Below are positions 46,121 to 53,956 of a DNA stretch of 64,000 nucleotides, piece by piece (the first letter of the stretch is position 1; each line of letters opens with the position of its first letter). The DNA comes from Acidobacteriota bacterium (GTDB lineage Bacteria > Acidobacteriota > Vicinamibacteria > Vicinamibacterales > UBA8438): contig WTFV01000093.1 of the NCBI GenBank assembly GCA_011523845.1, positions 1 to 64,000 of the forward strand, written 5' to 3'. The notes under the pieces were generated by a model. The model worked only from the letters and a program-made list of their open reading frames with translations. It did no database searches and was not told where the DNA came from. Both the position numbers and the translations under genes were made by a program.

Positions 46121-47170
46121 ATGAAGTACCGGCGATTGGGCACGACAGGGATCTACGTCTCGGAGCTCTGCCTGGGAGCGATGACGTTCGGCACGCAGTG
46201 GGAGATGATCGGCGCGCTGGGCCAGCAGGAGGCCGACGCGCTGGTCGGACGCTCGCTCGACGCCGGCGTCAACTTCTTCGACACCGCGGACGTCTACTCC
46301 ACCGGCGACTCGGAGGAGATCCTCGGCCGCGCCCTGGCCGCCCGCCGCCGTGACGTCGTGATTGCGACCAAGGTGCGCGGCCGCATGGGCCCCGGCCCCA
46401 ACCAGGTCGGGCTGTCCCGGCTGCACATCATCGAGGCCTGCGAGGCGAGCCTGAAGCGGCTCGGCACCGACTACATCGACCTGTACCAGATTCACCGCGC
46501 CGACCCCGAGACCGCCATCGACGAGACGCTGGGCGCCCTGACCGACCTGGTTCGCGCCGGCAAGGTGCGCACCATCGGCTGCTCGAACCTGGAGGCGTGG
46601 GAGCTGATGAAGGCGCTGGGCGTGTCGGAGCGGCGGGGCTTCGAGCGGTTCCAGTGCACGCAGTCCTACTACGCGCTCGCCGGGCGCGACATCGAGCACG
46701 ACACCATCCCGCTGATTCGCGACCAGGGTCTCGGCCTGCTCGTCTGGAGCCCGCTGGCGGGCGGCTTCCTCTCCGGCAAGTTCACCCGCGAAGGGGCCCG
46801 CGACGCCGACGCGCGCCGCGTCGCGTTCGACTTCCCGCCGCTCGACAAGGAACAGGCCTTCGACATTCTCGACGTCGTTCGGCCGATCGCCGACGCCCAC
46901 GGCGCGTCGGTGGCGCAGGTGGCGCTTGCGTGGCTGCTGGCGAAGGACGCCGTCACCAGCGTCATCATCGGCGCGAAGCGGATGGACCAGCTCGTCGACA
47001 ATCTGGGGGCGGTCGAGCTCACCCTCACCGCCGACGAGCTCGAACGCCTCGACGAGGTGAGCGCGACCCCGGCGCCGTACCCCGCGTGGATGCTGTCGCT
47101 GGGCGACGACCGTCTGCCGGGCACATCGCGCGACCTGGCGGCGCTTCTGCGGAAGCCGCGCAGCGACTGA
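46121..47170 (+). CDS. Aldo/keto reductase
   Basis: A 349-residue NAD(P)H-dependent oxidoreductase with the TIM-barrel AKR fold. The catalytic tetrad is visible: Asp and Tyr in FFDTADVYSTGDSEE, Lys in VIATKVRG, and His in YQIHRADP. The cofactor-binding end motif (VTSVIIGAKRMDQLVDNL) is present. It most resembles the potassium-channel-beta/YghZ-like group acting on small aldehydes. The start at 46121 gives the family-typical MKYRRLGTTGIYVSEL. Divergent from the PIN module and without an operon partner. Confidence 0.94.
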   Translation: MKYRRLGTTGIYVSELCLGAMTFGTQWEMIGALGQQEADALVGRSLDAGVNFFDTADVYSTGDSEEILGRALAARRRDVVIATKVRGRMGPGPNQVGLSRLHIIEACEASLKRLGTDYIDLYQIHRADPETAIDETLGALTDLVRAGKVRTIGCSNLEAWELMKALGVSERRGFERFQCTQSYYALAGRDIEHDTIPLIRDQGLGLLVWSPLAGGFLSGKFTREGARDADARRVAFDFPPLDKEQAFDILDVVRPIADAHGASVAQVALAWLLAKDAVTSVIIGAKRMDQLVDNLGAVELTLTADELERLDEVSATPAPYPAWMLSLGDDRLPGTSRDLAALLRKPRSD

Positions 47171-47181
47171 CGAAGCCCGCC

Positions 47182-47291
47182 GCTGCGTGGAGCAGAGCGC
47201 GCCGCGGCCTGAACGAGACGGCGACGATTACGGGCGCGAGCATGCGAGTGGAGGCCGTTGCGTGGGGTAGAGCGCGCGCGGCCTGAACGAG
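47182..47291. repeat. Imperfect 35-bp direct repeat in the gap before gdhA
   Basis: Copies at 47182-47217 and 47257-47291 share GCGTGG, AGAGCGCG and GCGGCCTGAACGAG. They fill part of the 240-bp gap between the aldo/keto reductase and gdhA, which holds no gene. Confidence 0.65.
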
Positions 47292-47410
47292 GAGCCGCGC
47301 AACGGGGAACGAGGCCATGCCGCGGCTGGAAGCCACGTAGCGGCGAGTGAAGCTGCGCTGCGGCTGTTGATGAAGAAACTCGGACGGAGCGGAAGCGGAG
47401 GAACAGGGGC

Positions 47411-48769
47411 ATGCACCGGGTTGCGGGCGTTCACGAACGGCTGGAGCAATTCATGGCCGGTCTCGTCCGGCGCAACCCGGGCGAGCCCGAATTCCACCAG
47501 GCGGTGCGCGAAGTGGCGGAGGGCGTCATCCCGTTCGTGATGGCGCATCCGAAGTACGAAGAGGCGCGCATCCTGGAGCGGCTCACCGAGCCCGACCGGA
47601 TCATCACGTTCCGCGTCACGTGGCAGGACGACGCGGGGGGCATCCGCATCGCCCGGGCCTGGCGCGTGCAGTTCAGCAACGCCATCGGCCCCTACAAGGG
47701 CGGCCTCCGTTTCCACCCCACGGTGACGCGGAGCGTGCTGAAGTTCCTCGGCTTCGAGCAGATCCTCAAGAACAGCCTCACCGGCCTGCCGATGGGCGGC
47801 GCCAAGGGCGGCTCCAACTTCAACCCCCGCGGCCGCAGCGCCAACGAGGTGATGCGCTTCTGTCACGGGATGATGCGCGAGCTGCACCGCCACATCGGCG
47901 AGGACACCGACGTCCCGGCCGGCGATATCGGCGTCGGCGGCCGCGAGATCGGCTTTCTGTTCGGCCAGTACATGCGCCTGGCCAACCGCTTCACCGGCGT
48001 CCTCACCGGCAAGGGGCTCGCCTTCGGCGGCAGCCTCGTGCGGACCGAGGCGACCGGCTACGGAGCCGTCTATTTTCTGCAGAACATGCTGGCGACCCGT
48101 GGTGACGAGATCGCCGGCAAGACGGCGGTGGTCTCCGGCTCGGGCAACGTCGCGCTCTATGCCATCGAGAAGCTGAACGAGCTCGGCGCCACCGTGGTGA
48201 CCGCCTCCGATTCGGATGGCTTCGTCCACGACCCGCACGGTATCGACGCCGAACGCCTGGCCTGGCTCAAGGAACTGAAGGAAGTGCGCCGCGGACGCGT
48301 CCGCGAGTATGCAAAACACTTCGGCTGCGACTACCACGAAAAGCAACGGCCGTGGCGCGTGCCCTGCCGACTCGCCGTGCCCTGCGCCACCGAGAACGAG
48401 CTGGACGCCGACGATGCGGAGACCCTCCTGGACAACGGGCTCCTGGCGGTGGCGGAAGGCGCCAACATGCCGTCGACCCTGGGCGCGGTCCACGCGTTTC
48501 GCGGCCGGAAGATCCTGTTCGGTCCGGCCAAGGCCGCCAACGCCGGCGGCGTCGCCGTCTCCGGCCTGGAGCAGAGCCAGAACGCGCTGCGGATCTCCTG
48601 GTCCCGCGAGGAGGTCGACCGCCAGCTCCAGGCCATCATGCGCGACATCCACGAGAAGTGCCGCGAGGAAGGCACCGACGCCGACGGCTTCATCGACTAC
48701 GTGCGCGGCGCGAACATCGCCGGCTTCCGCAAGGTCGCCGACGCGATGCTCGCCTACGGCGTCGTGTAG
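47411..48769 (+). CDS. gdhA: Glutamate dehydrogenase, NADP-type
   Basis: A 452-residue hexameric-type enzyme interconverting 2-oxoglutarate plus ammonium and glutamate. Signatures are GPYKGGLRFHP, the active-site segment LPMGGAKGGSNFNPRG with the catalytic Lys, VPAGDIGVGGREIG, and the Rossmann region TAVVSGSGNVALYAIEKL. The Ser-rich position after the last glycine and the length match the small NADP-dependent biosynthetic class. AGGAACAGGGGC precedes the ATG. The stop and preceding codons are duplicated by an 18-bp tandem repeat. Convergent with a haem-binding protein gene. Confidence 0.96.
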   Translation: MHRVAGVHERLEQFMAGLVRRNPGEPEFHQAVREVAEGVIPFVMAHPKYEEARILERLTEPDRIITFRVTWQDDAGGIRIARAWRVQFSNAIGPYKGGLRFHPTVTRSVLKFLGFEQILKNSLTGLPMGGAKGGSNFNPRGRSANEVMRFCHGMMRELHRHIGEDTDVPAGDIGVGGREIGFLFGQYMRLANRFTGVLTGKGLAFGGSLVRTEATGYGAVYFLQNMLATRGDEIAGKTAVVSGSGNVALYAIEKLNELGATVVTASDSDGFVHDPHGIDAERLAWLKELKEVRRGRVREYAKHFGCDYHEKQRPWRVPCRLAVPCATENELDADDAETLLDNGLLAVAEGANMPSTLGAVHAFRGRKILFGPAKAANAGGVAVSGLEQSQNALRISWSREEVDRQLQAIMRDIHEKCREEGTDADGFIDYVRGANIAGFRKVADAMLAYGVV

Positions 48770-48792
48770 CGCTTCGGCGTCGTGTAGCGCTT
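48757..48792. repeat. 18-bp tandem duplication covering the gdhA stop
   Basis: Two adjacent copies of CGGCGTCGTGTAGCGCTT (48757-48774 and 48775-48792); the first contains the gdhA TAG. Confidence 0.85.
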
Positions 48793-48801
48793 CGGCGCCG
48801 G

Positions 48802-50124
48802 CTACCGCATGACGGTCGCGAAGTAGTCCGGCAGCCCCGGCTTCGTGTCCCGCAGGATCTCCACGATCGCCTGCCGGTCGGCGAGCGCCAGCCGATCGTA
48901 CGGCGACTCGGTGACCTCGCCGGACAGCACGGTCCACATCCGTCTATAGATCGCGTCGAGCGCCGTCTCCGGCAGCGCGTCGAACGCCTCCGTGTAGATC
49001 ATGTAGCTGCACGGATAGCGGAACAGGCGGCTGTCGAGGGAGATCTCTCGCAGGGATCGGCCGCGGCCGTCACGGGGACCGCGCGCCGAGAACACCTCGG
49101 CAAAGCCGGACCCGCCCGCCACCCCGGGCGGCAGGGGCGGCTCGTCGACGAACAGCAGGTAGTCGACCAGCTCCACCGCGGCCTCGTCGACGATCTCCAG
49201 AAACCGTCCGTCGTCGGTCGAGCGACCGCGGTCCGCGGGGGCCACGTTCTCCGCACGGTGCTCCACCCGCCGCGCCTCCCAGCCGATGCGCGTGATCAGG
49301 TTCGTCATGTGGGCCTGGTGCTCCAGCACCATCAGCGCCACGATGTCGCTGTAGGGCGTCGGGAAACCCTCGAGGTCGAAGCGCCCCTCCAGCGACTCGA
49401 TGACCGGCGGCACGACGCCGAAGGTCGCATGCGGGTCGTCGACATCCTCCACCTCGACGTTCCCCATGTGCGCCACCCCCCCGTGCGACCCGGTCACGTA
49501 CCAGCCGCCCCAGCGGTCCTCCAGCCGGCTGCGGTGGTCCGTGGCGTGCCCGCTGGCGTAGGCGTTCGGATCGTCGGGCATCGGGAACATGCTGAGGACC
49601 TGCGGGCCGGGGACGCCGAGCGTGTCCCAGGACAGGTGGCAGGCGAGGCAGGTCTCGCGCCGCCGGATGCGCGGCGCCGCCGACGGCGTCTGCTCCAGCG
49701 AATAGAAGATCGTTCCCTGGCGCCGGTCCTGGGCGGCGATCTCTATGACGTCTGCGCCGCGCACCCAGCCGAGCGACACGTCGTCGCGGAAGAAGACGGC
49801 GCGCGGGTTGTCGAAGTCGATCCAGTCCTCCTGGAAGCTCGTCGGCGAGAACACGAGCACCTGGGATTCCACCGGGATGCCGAGCGCGTCGAGCAGCGAG
49901 CGGAGGTAGCCGCTCCGTCCCTCGAAGGCGAGCGAGGCCGAGCCCTCCACGAGCCGCCGGTCGAGGTCCGCGATGGCGTTGTCGACCGCGCCGTCCGTGT
50001 ACAGGATCGCGGGATGATCGCGCGATGCCCGGAAGGCGCCGCCGCGCTGACCGTGGACGGACGTGACGGCGATGATGCCGACGAGAATCGTTGCCGCGAC
50101 GCCGATCGAAGTCGTGCTGCGCAT
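48802..50124 (-). CDS. Exported c-haem protein of unknown function
   Basis: A 440-residue protein with an N-terminal signal peptide (ATILVGIIAVTSVHGQ). A single covalent haem site, CLACH, lies at C159-C162-H163. Other conserved-looking blocks are DHPAILY, FYSLEQT, VLSMFPMP and GGWYVTGSHGG. I recall similar proteins of this size in Acidobacteriota and related groups, annotated as hypothetical or cytochrome-c-like; no enzymatic role is established. Convergent with gdhA and divergent from another haem protein, so it stands alone. Confidence 0.85.
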   Translation of the reverse strand: MRSTTSIGVAATILVGIIAVTSVHGQRGGAFRASRDHPAILYTDGAVDNAIADLDRRLVEGSASLAFEGRSGYLRSLLDALGIPVESQVLVFSPTSFQEDWIDFDNPRAVFFRDDVSLGWVRGADVIEIAAQDRRQGTIFYSLEQTPSAAPRIRRRETCLACHLSWDTLGVPGPQVLSMFPMPDDPNAYASGHATDHRSRLEDRWGGWYVTGSHGGVAHMGNVEVEDVDDPHATFGVVPPVIESLEGRFDLEGFPTPYSDIVALMVLEHQAHMTNLITRIGWEARRVEHRAENVAPADRGRSTDDGRFLEIVDEAAVELVDYLLFVDEPPLPPGVAGGSGFAEVFSARGPRDGRGRSLREISLDSRLFRYPCSYMIYTEAFDALPETALDAIYRRMWTVLSGEVTESPYDRLALADRQAIVEILRDTKPGLPDYFATVMR

Positions 50125-50320
50125 AAACGTCTCGCCCCCGCTGTTCGTCTACACGGATGAGCCGGTGACCGGCAGTCTCCGTCGGACTGCCGCCTGCGCG
50201 ACTGGCGACCGGTCCGGCGCTCGCGCACGGAACCGGCCCGTCGTCCAGCGATTATAATGAGTAGCTCGCCGGGCCGCGGTGCCGCCGCGGCCGCGAAGAA
50301 GGAACGAAAGGACGAATTCC

Positions 50321-51649
50321 ATGCGGACCAGAATCCTGGGCGTGCCGGCGATCGTCGCCGGGTTGGCGGCGTTCGCTCCCGGCGCAGCGGTCGCCGCCGA
50401 GAACGAGGCGCCGACGTTCACGAAGGACGTGGCCCCGATCTTCCAGGCGAAGTGCGAGGCGTGCCACCGCGCGGACTCCATCGCGCCGATGTCGCTCGTC
50501 ACCTACCAGGAGTCCCGTCCGTGGGCGCGTTCGATCCGCGAACGCGTGTCGACGCGCCAGATGCCGCCCTGGCACGTCGATAGGACGGTGGGCATCTCCG
50601 AATTCAAGAACGACCGGTCACTGACCGACGCCGAGATCGACACCATTCTCCGCTGGGTCGACGGCGGGGCGCCGCGCGGCAACCCGGCCGACATGCCGTC
50701 GCCGATCGAGTGGCCCGACGAGTCGAAGTGGTACTTCGCGGAGCTGTTCGGACCGCCGGACCTGGTGATCGAGTCCGAGCCCTTCACGATGCCCGCCGAG
50801 GCGAACGACGCCTGGTGGAAGCCGGTCTCCGATACCGGCCTGACCGAGCCGCGCTGGGTGCGGGCGATCGAGCTCCGGCCCGCCACGACGGCCGGCCGCC
50901 GGGTCACGCACCACGCCATCGCGCGCCTCGAGCAGGAGGAAACCGACCCGCTGCTGCAGAACGCGGCGGCCACCGCCTCCGACGATCCGCTCAACAACTC
51001 CGGCCTCTTCATGGAGTGGGCGGTCGGCAAGCAGGGCGAGCTGATGCGTCCGGGCAGCGGCAAGCTGATGCTGCCCGGCTCGCGGATCATCTGGGACGTC
51101 CACTACTCGGCCGCCGGCGAGGAGATCACCGACCACGTCGAGCTCGGCATCTACTTCTATCCGCGGGGCGAGGAGCCGGAGCACCGGCAGGTGCTGCACC
51201 TGATGGGGGCCGGCGGCGTCGACATTCCGCCGAACACCGTCTCGGTCACCGAAGGGTTCTTCCCGCTGAAGCGCGCCGCGCGCATCGAGAGCTTCCAGCC
51301 CCACATGCACCTGCGCGGCAAGGCGATGGCCATGGAGGCCATCCTGCCGACCGGCCGGCGCGAGGTCCTCAGTCACGTCGGAGACTTCAACTTCAACTGG
51401 CACAACACCTACGTCTTCGCCGACGACGTCGCGCCGCTGCTGCCGAAGGGCACGCTCGTGAAGATCACCGCCTGGCACGACAACACCGCCGCCAATCGCG
51501 CGAACCCGGACCCGAACGTCTGGGTCGGCTACGGCGACCGGACGGTCGACGAGATGGCGCACGCGTGGGTCAACGTGACCTACTTCACGGACGAGGACTT
51601 CGAGGCGGAGGTCGCGGCGCGCGCGTCCCTGACCGACAACGACGACTGA
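50321..51649 (+). CDS. Exported cytochrome c - copper monooxygenase-like protein
   Basis: A 442-residue secreted protein. After a signal peptide comes a cytochrome c module with CEACH (C45, C48, H49) and the Met-containing MPPWH loop. The remainder resembles the copper type II ascorbate-dependent monooxygenase (PHM-like) fold: VTHHAIARL with paired histidines, PGSRIIWDVHYS, and QPHMHLRGKAM with His/Met ligands. Such fusions would hydroxylate an organic substrate at copper with electrons passed through the haem. AAAGGA eight bases before ATG 50321 fixes the start. It precedes a co-directional exported beta-rich protein by 91 bp, which may be its partner. Confidence 0.85.
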   Translation: MRTRILGVPAIVAGLAAFAPGAAVAAENEAPTFTKDVAPIFQAKCEACHRADSIAPMSLVTYQESRPWARSIRERVSTRQMPPWHVDRTVGISEFKNDRSLTDAEIDTILRWVDGGAPRGNPADMPSPIEWPDESKWYFAELFGPPDLVIESEPFTMPAEANDAWWKPVSDTGLTEPRWVRAIELRPATTAGRRVTHHAIARLEQEETDPLLQNAAATASDDPLNNSGLFMEWAVGKQGELMRPGSGKLMLPGSRIIWDVHYSAAGEEITDHVELGIYFYPRGEEPEHRQVLHLMGAGGVDIPPNTVSVTEGFFPLKRAARIESFQPHMHLRGKAMAMEAILPTGRREVLSHVGDFNFNWHNTYVFADDVAPLLPKGTLVKITAWHDNTAANRANPDPNVWVGYGDRTVDEMAHAWVNVTYFTDEDFEAEVAARASLTDNDD

Positions 51650-51740
51650 TCATCGCCGCGTTCCGGTGTCGGGCCGCCGCAACGGGTGGCGGCCCGACGC
51701 CCCGCTCCGGACTCTCGCCCCCGTTCCCGGGAAGATTTCG

Positions 51741-52619
51741 ATGCAGCTCCACAGGTTTCGGGTCGGCTTCACCACGGCGCTCGCCGCCATGCTCCTGTTC
51801 GGCGCCGGCGCGTCGGCCCAACCGCCGCGCGCTCCGCTCCCGCTGGAGCCGGAGGGAAGCCGCGGCGAGGCGATCTTTCCGGCGGTGGAAGGCTGGTACC
51901 GCAACGCCGACGGATCGTTCACGATCCTGCTGGGCTATTTCAGCCGGAACGACGACCCGGTCGACATCCCGGTCGGCGCCGACAACCGGATTCAGCCCGG
52001 CGGCCCGGACCTCGGCCAGCCGACGCACTTTCTGCCCCGGCGCTCGTGGGGCGTGTTCTCGATCAACGTCCCGGCCGACTTCGGCGAGCAGCGTCTCACC
52101 TGGACCCTGGCTGCCAACAATCAGCGTTCGGAGGTCTCGTTCTGGCTGAACCCGCCCTACTTCATCGATCCGTTCCTGAACCGTGCGAACGGCAACACGC
52201 CGCCGCGGCTGCGGGTGGGCGACGGCGATGAGCTGCAGGGACCACCGGTGACGGGGGTCTCGGCCAGCTATACGGCTGCCGTCGGCGAGACCCTGAAGCT
52301 GAAGGCGTCGGCTCGCGACGAACCGCTGACCAACCCGCCGCCGCCGCGCCGGCGCGGCCGCCCGCGACCGCCGTTGACGCTGACGTGGCGCCTCTACCGG
52401 GGACCCGCCGAGGTGATCTTCGAGTCGGGCGCCGAGGACGGGACGAACGGCCGCCACGAGTTCGCGGATCTCGCCGGCGGCGAGACGACCACCTACACCA
52501 CCTTCAGCGAGCCGGGCGATTATCGGCTGATGGTCACCGCCAACGACATCTCCGGCAACGGCGGCGGCGGCGATCAGTGCTGCTGGACGACGAGCTTCGT
52601 CGACGTGACGGTACGCTGA
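51741..52619 (+). CDS. Exported beta-sandwich-like protein of unknown function
   Basis: A 292-residue protein with a signal peptide (TTALAAMLLFGAGASAQ). Visible parts are FPAVEGWYRNADGSFTILLG, LGQPTHFLPRRSWGVFSINV, and a C-terminal immunoglobulin/PKD-like stretch (TTYTTFSEPGDYRLMVTAND) ending in SFVDVTVR. A Pro/Arg-rich segment (PPPPRRRGRPRPP) interrupts the middle. I do not recognise a family with a defined activity. The genomic position after the cytochrome-copper monooxygenase-like gene suggests a joint periplasmic role. Confidence 0.75.
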   Translation: MQLHRFRVGFTTALAAMLLFGAGASAQPPRAPLPLEPEGSRGEAIFPAVEGWYRNADGSFTILLGYFSRNDDPVDIPVGADNRIQPGGPDLGQPTHFLPRRSWGVFSINVPADFGEQRLTWTLAANNQRSEVSFWLNPPYFIDPFLNRANGNTPPRLRVGDGDELQGPPVTGVSASYTAAVGETLKLKASARDEPLTNPPPPRRRGRPRPPLTLTWRLYRGPAEVIFESGAEDGTNGRHEFADLAGGETTTYTTFSEPGDYRLMVTANDISGNGGGGDQCCWTTSFVDVTVR

Positions 52620-52632
52620 CCGGCGGCGCGGT

Positions 52633-52767
52633 TCACTTCCGCAGCTCGACCGCCTGCGCGACGAAGCTGACCTCGGTAGCGGTCCCGTCGGGATTGCGCG
52701 TCAGCGCCACGCCCTCGGCGATGAGGTGGTCGGCGTCCGCCTTCGAGAAGGTGTTCCGCTCGAACAT
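52633..52767 (-). CDS. Small ORF, possibly the end of a decayed gene
   Basis: A 44-residue frame, MFERNTFSKADADHLIAEGV followed by ALTRNPDGT and VSFVAQAVELRK. The composition looks protein-like, with charged helical then strand character, but no family is recognised. A neighbouring frame just upstream (ERDADLFPQGRR) could be the preceding part before a frameshift. It fills the gap between convergent and divergent neighbours. Confidence 0.3.
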   Translation of the reverse strand: MFERNTFSKADADHLIAEGVALTRNPDGTATEVSFVAQAVELRK

Positions 52768-52864
52768 TCCCTCCAGCCGAGCGCCGGCCCTGCGGGAACA
52801 GGTCGGCATCCCGTTCCGCTGGACGGACGCGCCGGTACTGGTTTAGACTGGCCAAGATCCATTT

Positions 52865-52878
52865 TTTGAATAATCAAA
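52865..52878. promoter_or_regulatory. Palindromic operator candidate before dtxR-feoA
   Basis: TTTGA-ATAA-TCAAA is a 5-bp-arm palindrome inside an AT-rich island, ending four bases before the GTG of a DtxR-family regulator. Binding by the encoded regulator with Fe(II) or Mn(II) would give autoregulation; this is inference from position. Confidence 0.45.
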
Positions 52879-52882
52879 CTCC

Positions 52883-53956
52883 GTGCCCGACCCTGCGCTC
52901 GCGCTCGTCGTCTTCGGCATCGCGGTGACCACCGCGGCGGGGCTGTTCTGGCCCCGGATCGGCTTGGCGTCCCGCCTGCGGCGTCTCCTGCTGCTGAGCG
53001 AACGGGTCCTCCTCGAGGACGCCGTCAAGCACATGTACACCTGTGAGCGGACGGGACGTGTCTGCTCGCTGGAGAGTCTGGCCGGCCGGCTCGAGGTCTC
53101 CCGGGCGCGCGCCGCCGGTCTGCTGTCGCGGCTGACCGCGATGGCGCTGGCCCACACCGGCGGCGTCGGACCGACCCTGACCGACGAAGGCCGCCGGTCC
53201 GCGCTCCGCCTCGTCAGAACGCACCGCATGTGGGAACGGTACCTGGCCGACCGAACCGGGGTGCCGGCCACGGAATGGCACGACGAGGCGGAGCGGATGG
53301 AGCACTCCCTGTCGACCGACGAGGTCGACGCACTCGACACGCGGCTGGGCCATCCCCGTTGGGACCCGCACGGCGACCCGATTCCCACAGCCGCCGGCGA
53401 CATCCCGCCGGACCAGGGACTGGACCTCGTGTCTGCCCAGCCCGGGCGGACGGTGGAGATCCTCCACCTGGAGGACGAGCCGCGCGAGATCTACGACGCC
53501 CTGCTCCGCGACGGGCTCGTCCTGGGGGGTCGCCTGGACGTCGTCGCAAGAACCGACAGCAGCGTGCTCGTACGGGGCGGCGGTCGCGAGTGGGAGATCG
53601 ATACCGTGGCCGCCGGCAACGTGACGGTCCGCCACCTGCCGCCGGGTGAACGCGCCGAGACGAGCCGTACGACGCTGCTCGACGCCGCCTCCGGAGAAAC
53701 CGTCCACGTCACCGGCATCTCCCGCGCCTGCCAGGGCACCCAGCGGCGCCGGCTGCTCGACCTCGGGGTGGTGCGCGGGACGCCGATCACGCCCGAGCTG
53801 GCGAGCGCGGCCGGCGATCCGGTGGCCTACCGCATCCGCGGTGCGCTGATCGCGCTGCGCCGGACGCAGGCCGCCTGGATCCACGTCGATCGCGGCGCCG
53901 AGCACGATGCCGAGGCCTCCGCCCGCGATGCCCGGCACGTCGAGGAGGTCGCATGA
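52883..53956 (+). CDS. DtxR/MntR-family metalloregulator fused to FeoA
   Basis: A 357-residue protein. One N-terminal hydrophobic segment (LALVVFGIAVTTAAGLFW) would anchor it in the membrane. The winged helix of the DtxR family follows (CSLESLAGRLEVSRARAAGL), with the dimerisation/metal domain showing MWERYLADRTGVP, HDEAERMEH and HPRWDPHGDPIP (typical His, Glu and Asp metal ligands). The C-terminal part is an SH3-like FeoA domain (TGISRACQGTQRRRLLDLGV, RGTPITPELAS). FeoA normally assists FeoB, which begins on the overlapping ATGA, so this protein joins iron sensing to the transporter it regulates. GTG is used as the start. Confidence 0.9.
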   Translation: MPDPALALVVFGIAVTTAAGLFWPRIGLASRLRRLLLLSERVLLEDAVKHMYTCERTGRVCSLESLAGRLEVSRARAAGLLSRLTAMALAHTGGVGPTLTDEGRRSALRLVRTHRMWERYLADRTGVPATEWHDEAERMEHSLSTDEVDALDTRLGHPRWDPHGDPIPTAAGDIPPDQGLDLVSAQPGRTVEILHLEDEPREIYDALLRDGLVLGGRLDVVARTDSSVLVRGGGREWEIDTVAAGNVTVRHLPPGERAETSRTTLLDAASGETVHVTGISRACQGTQRRRLLDLGVVRGTPITPELASAAGDPVAYRIRGALIALRRTQAAWIHVDRGAEHDAEASARDARHVEEVA

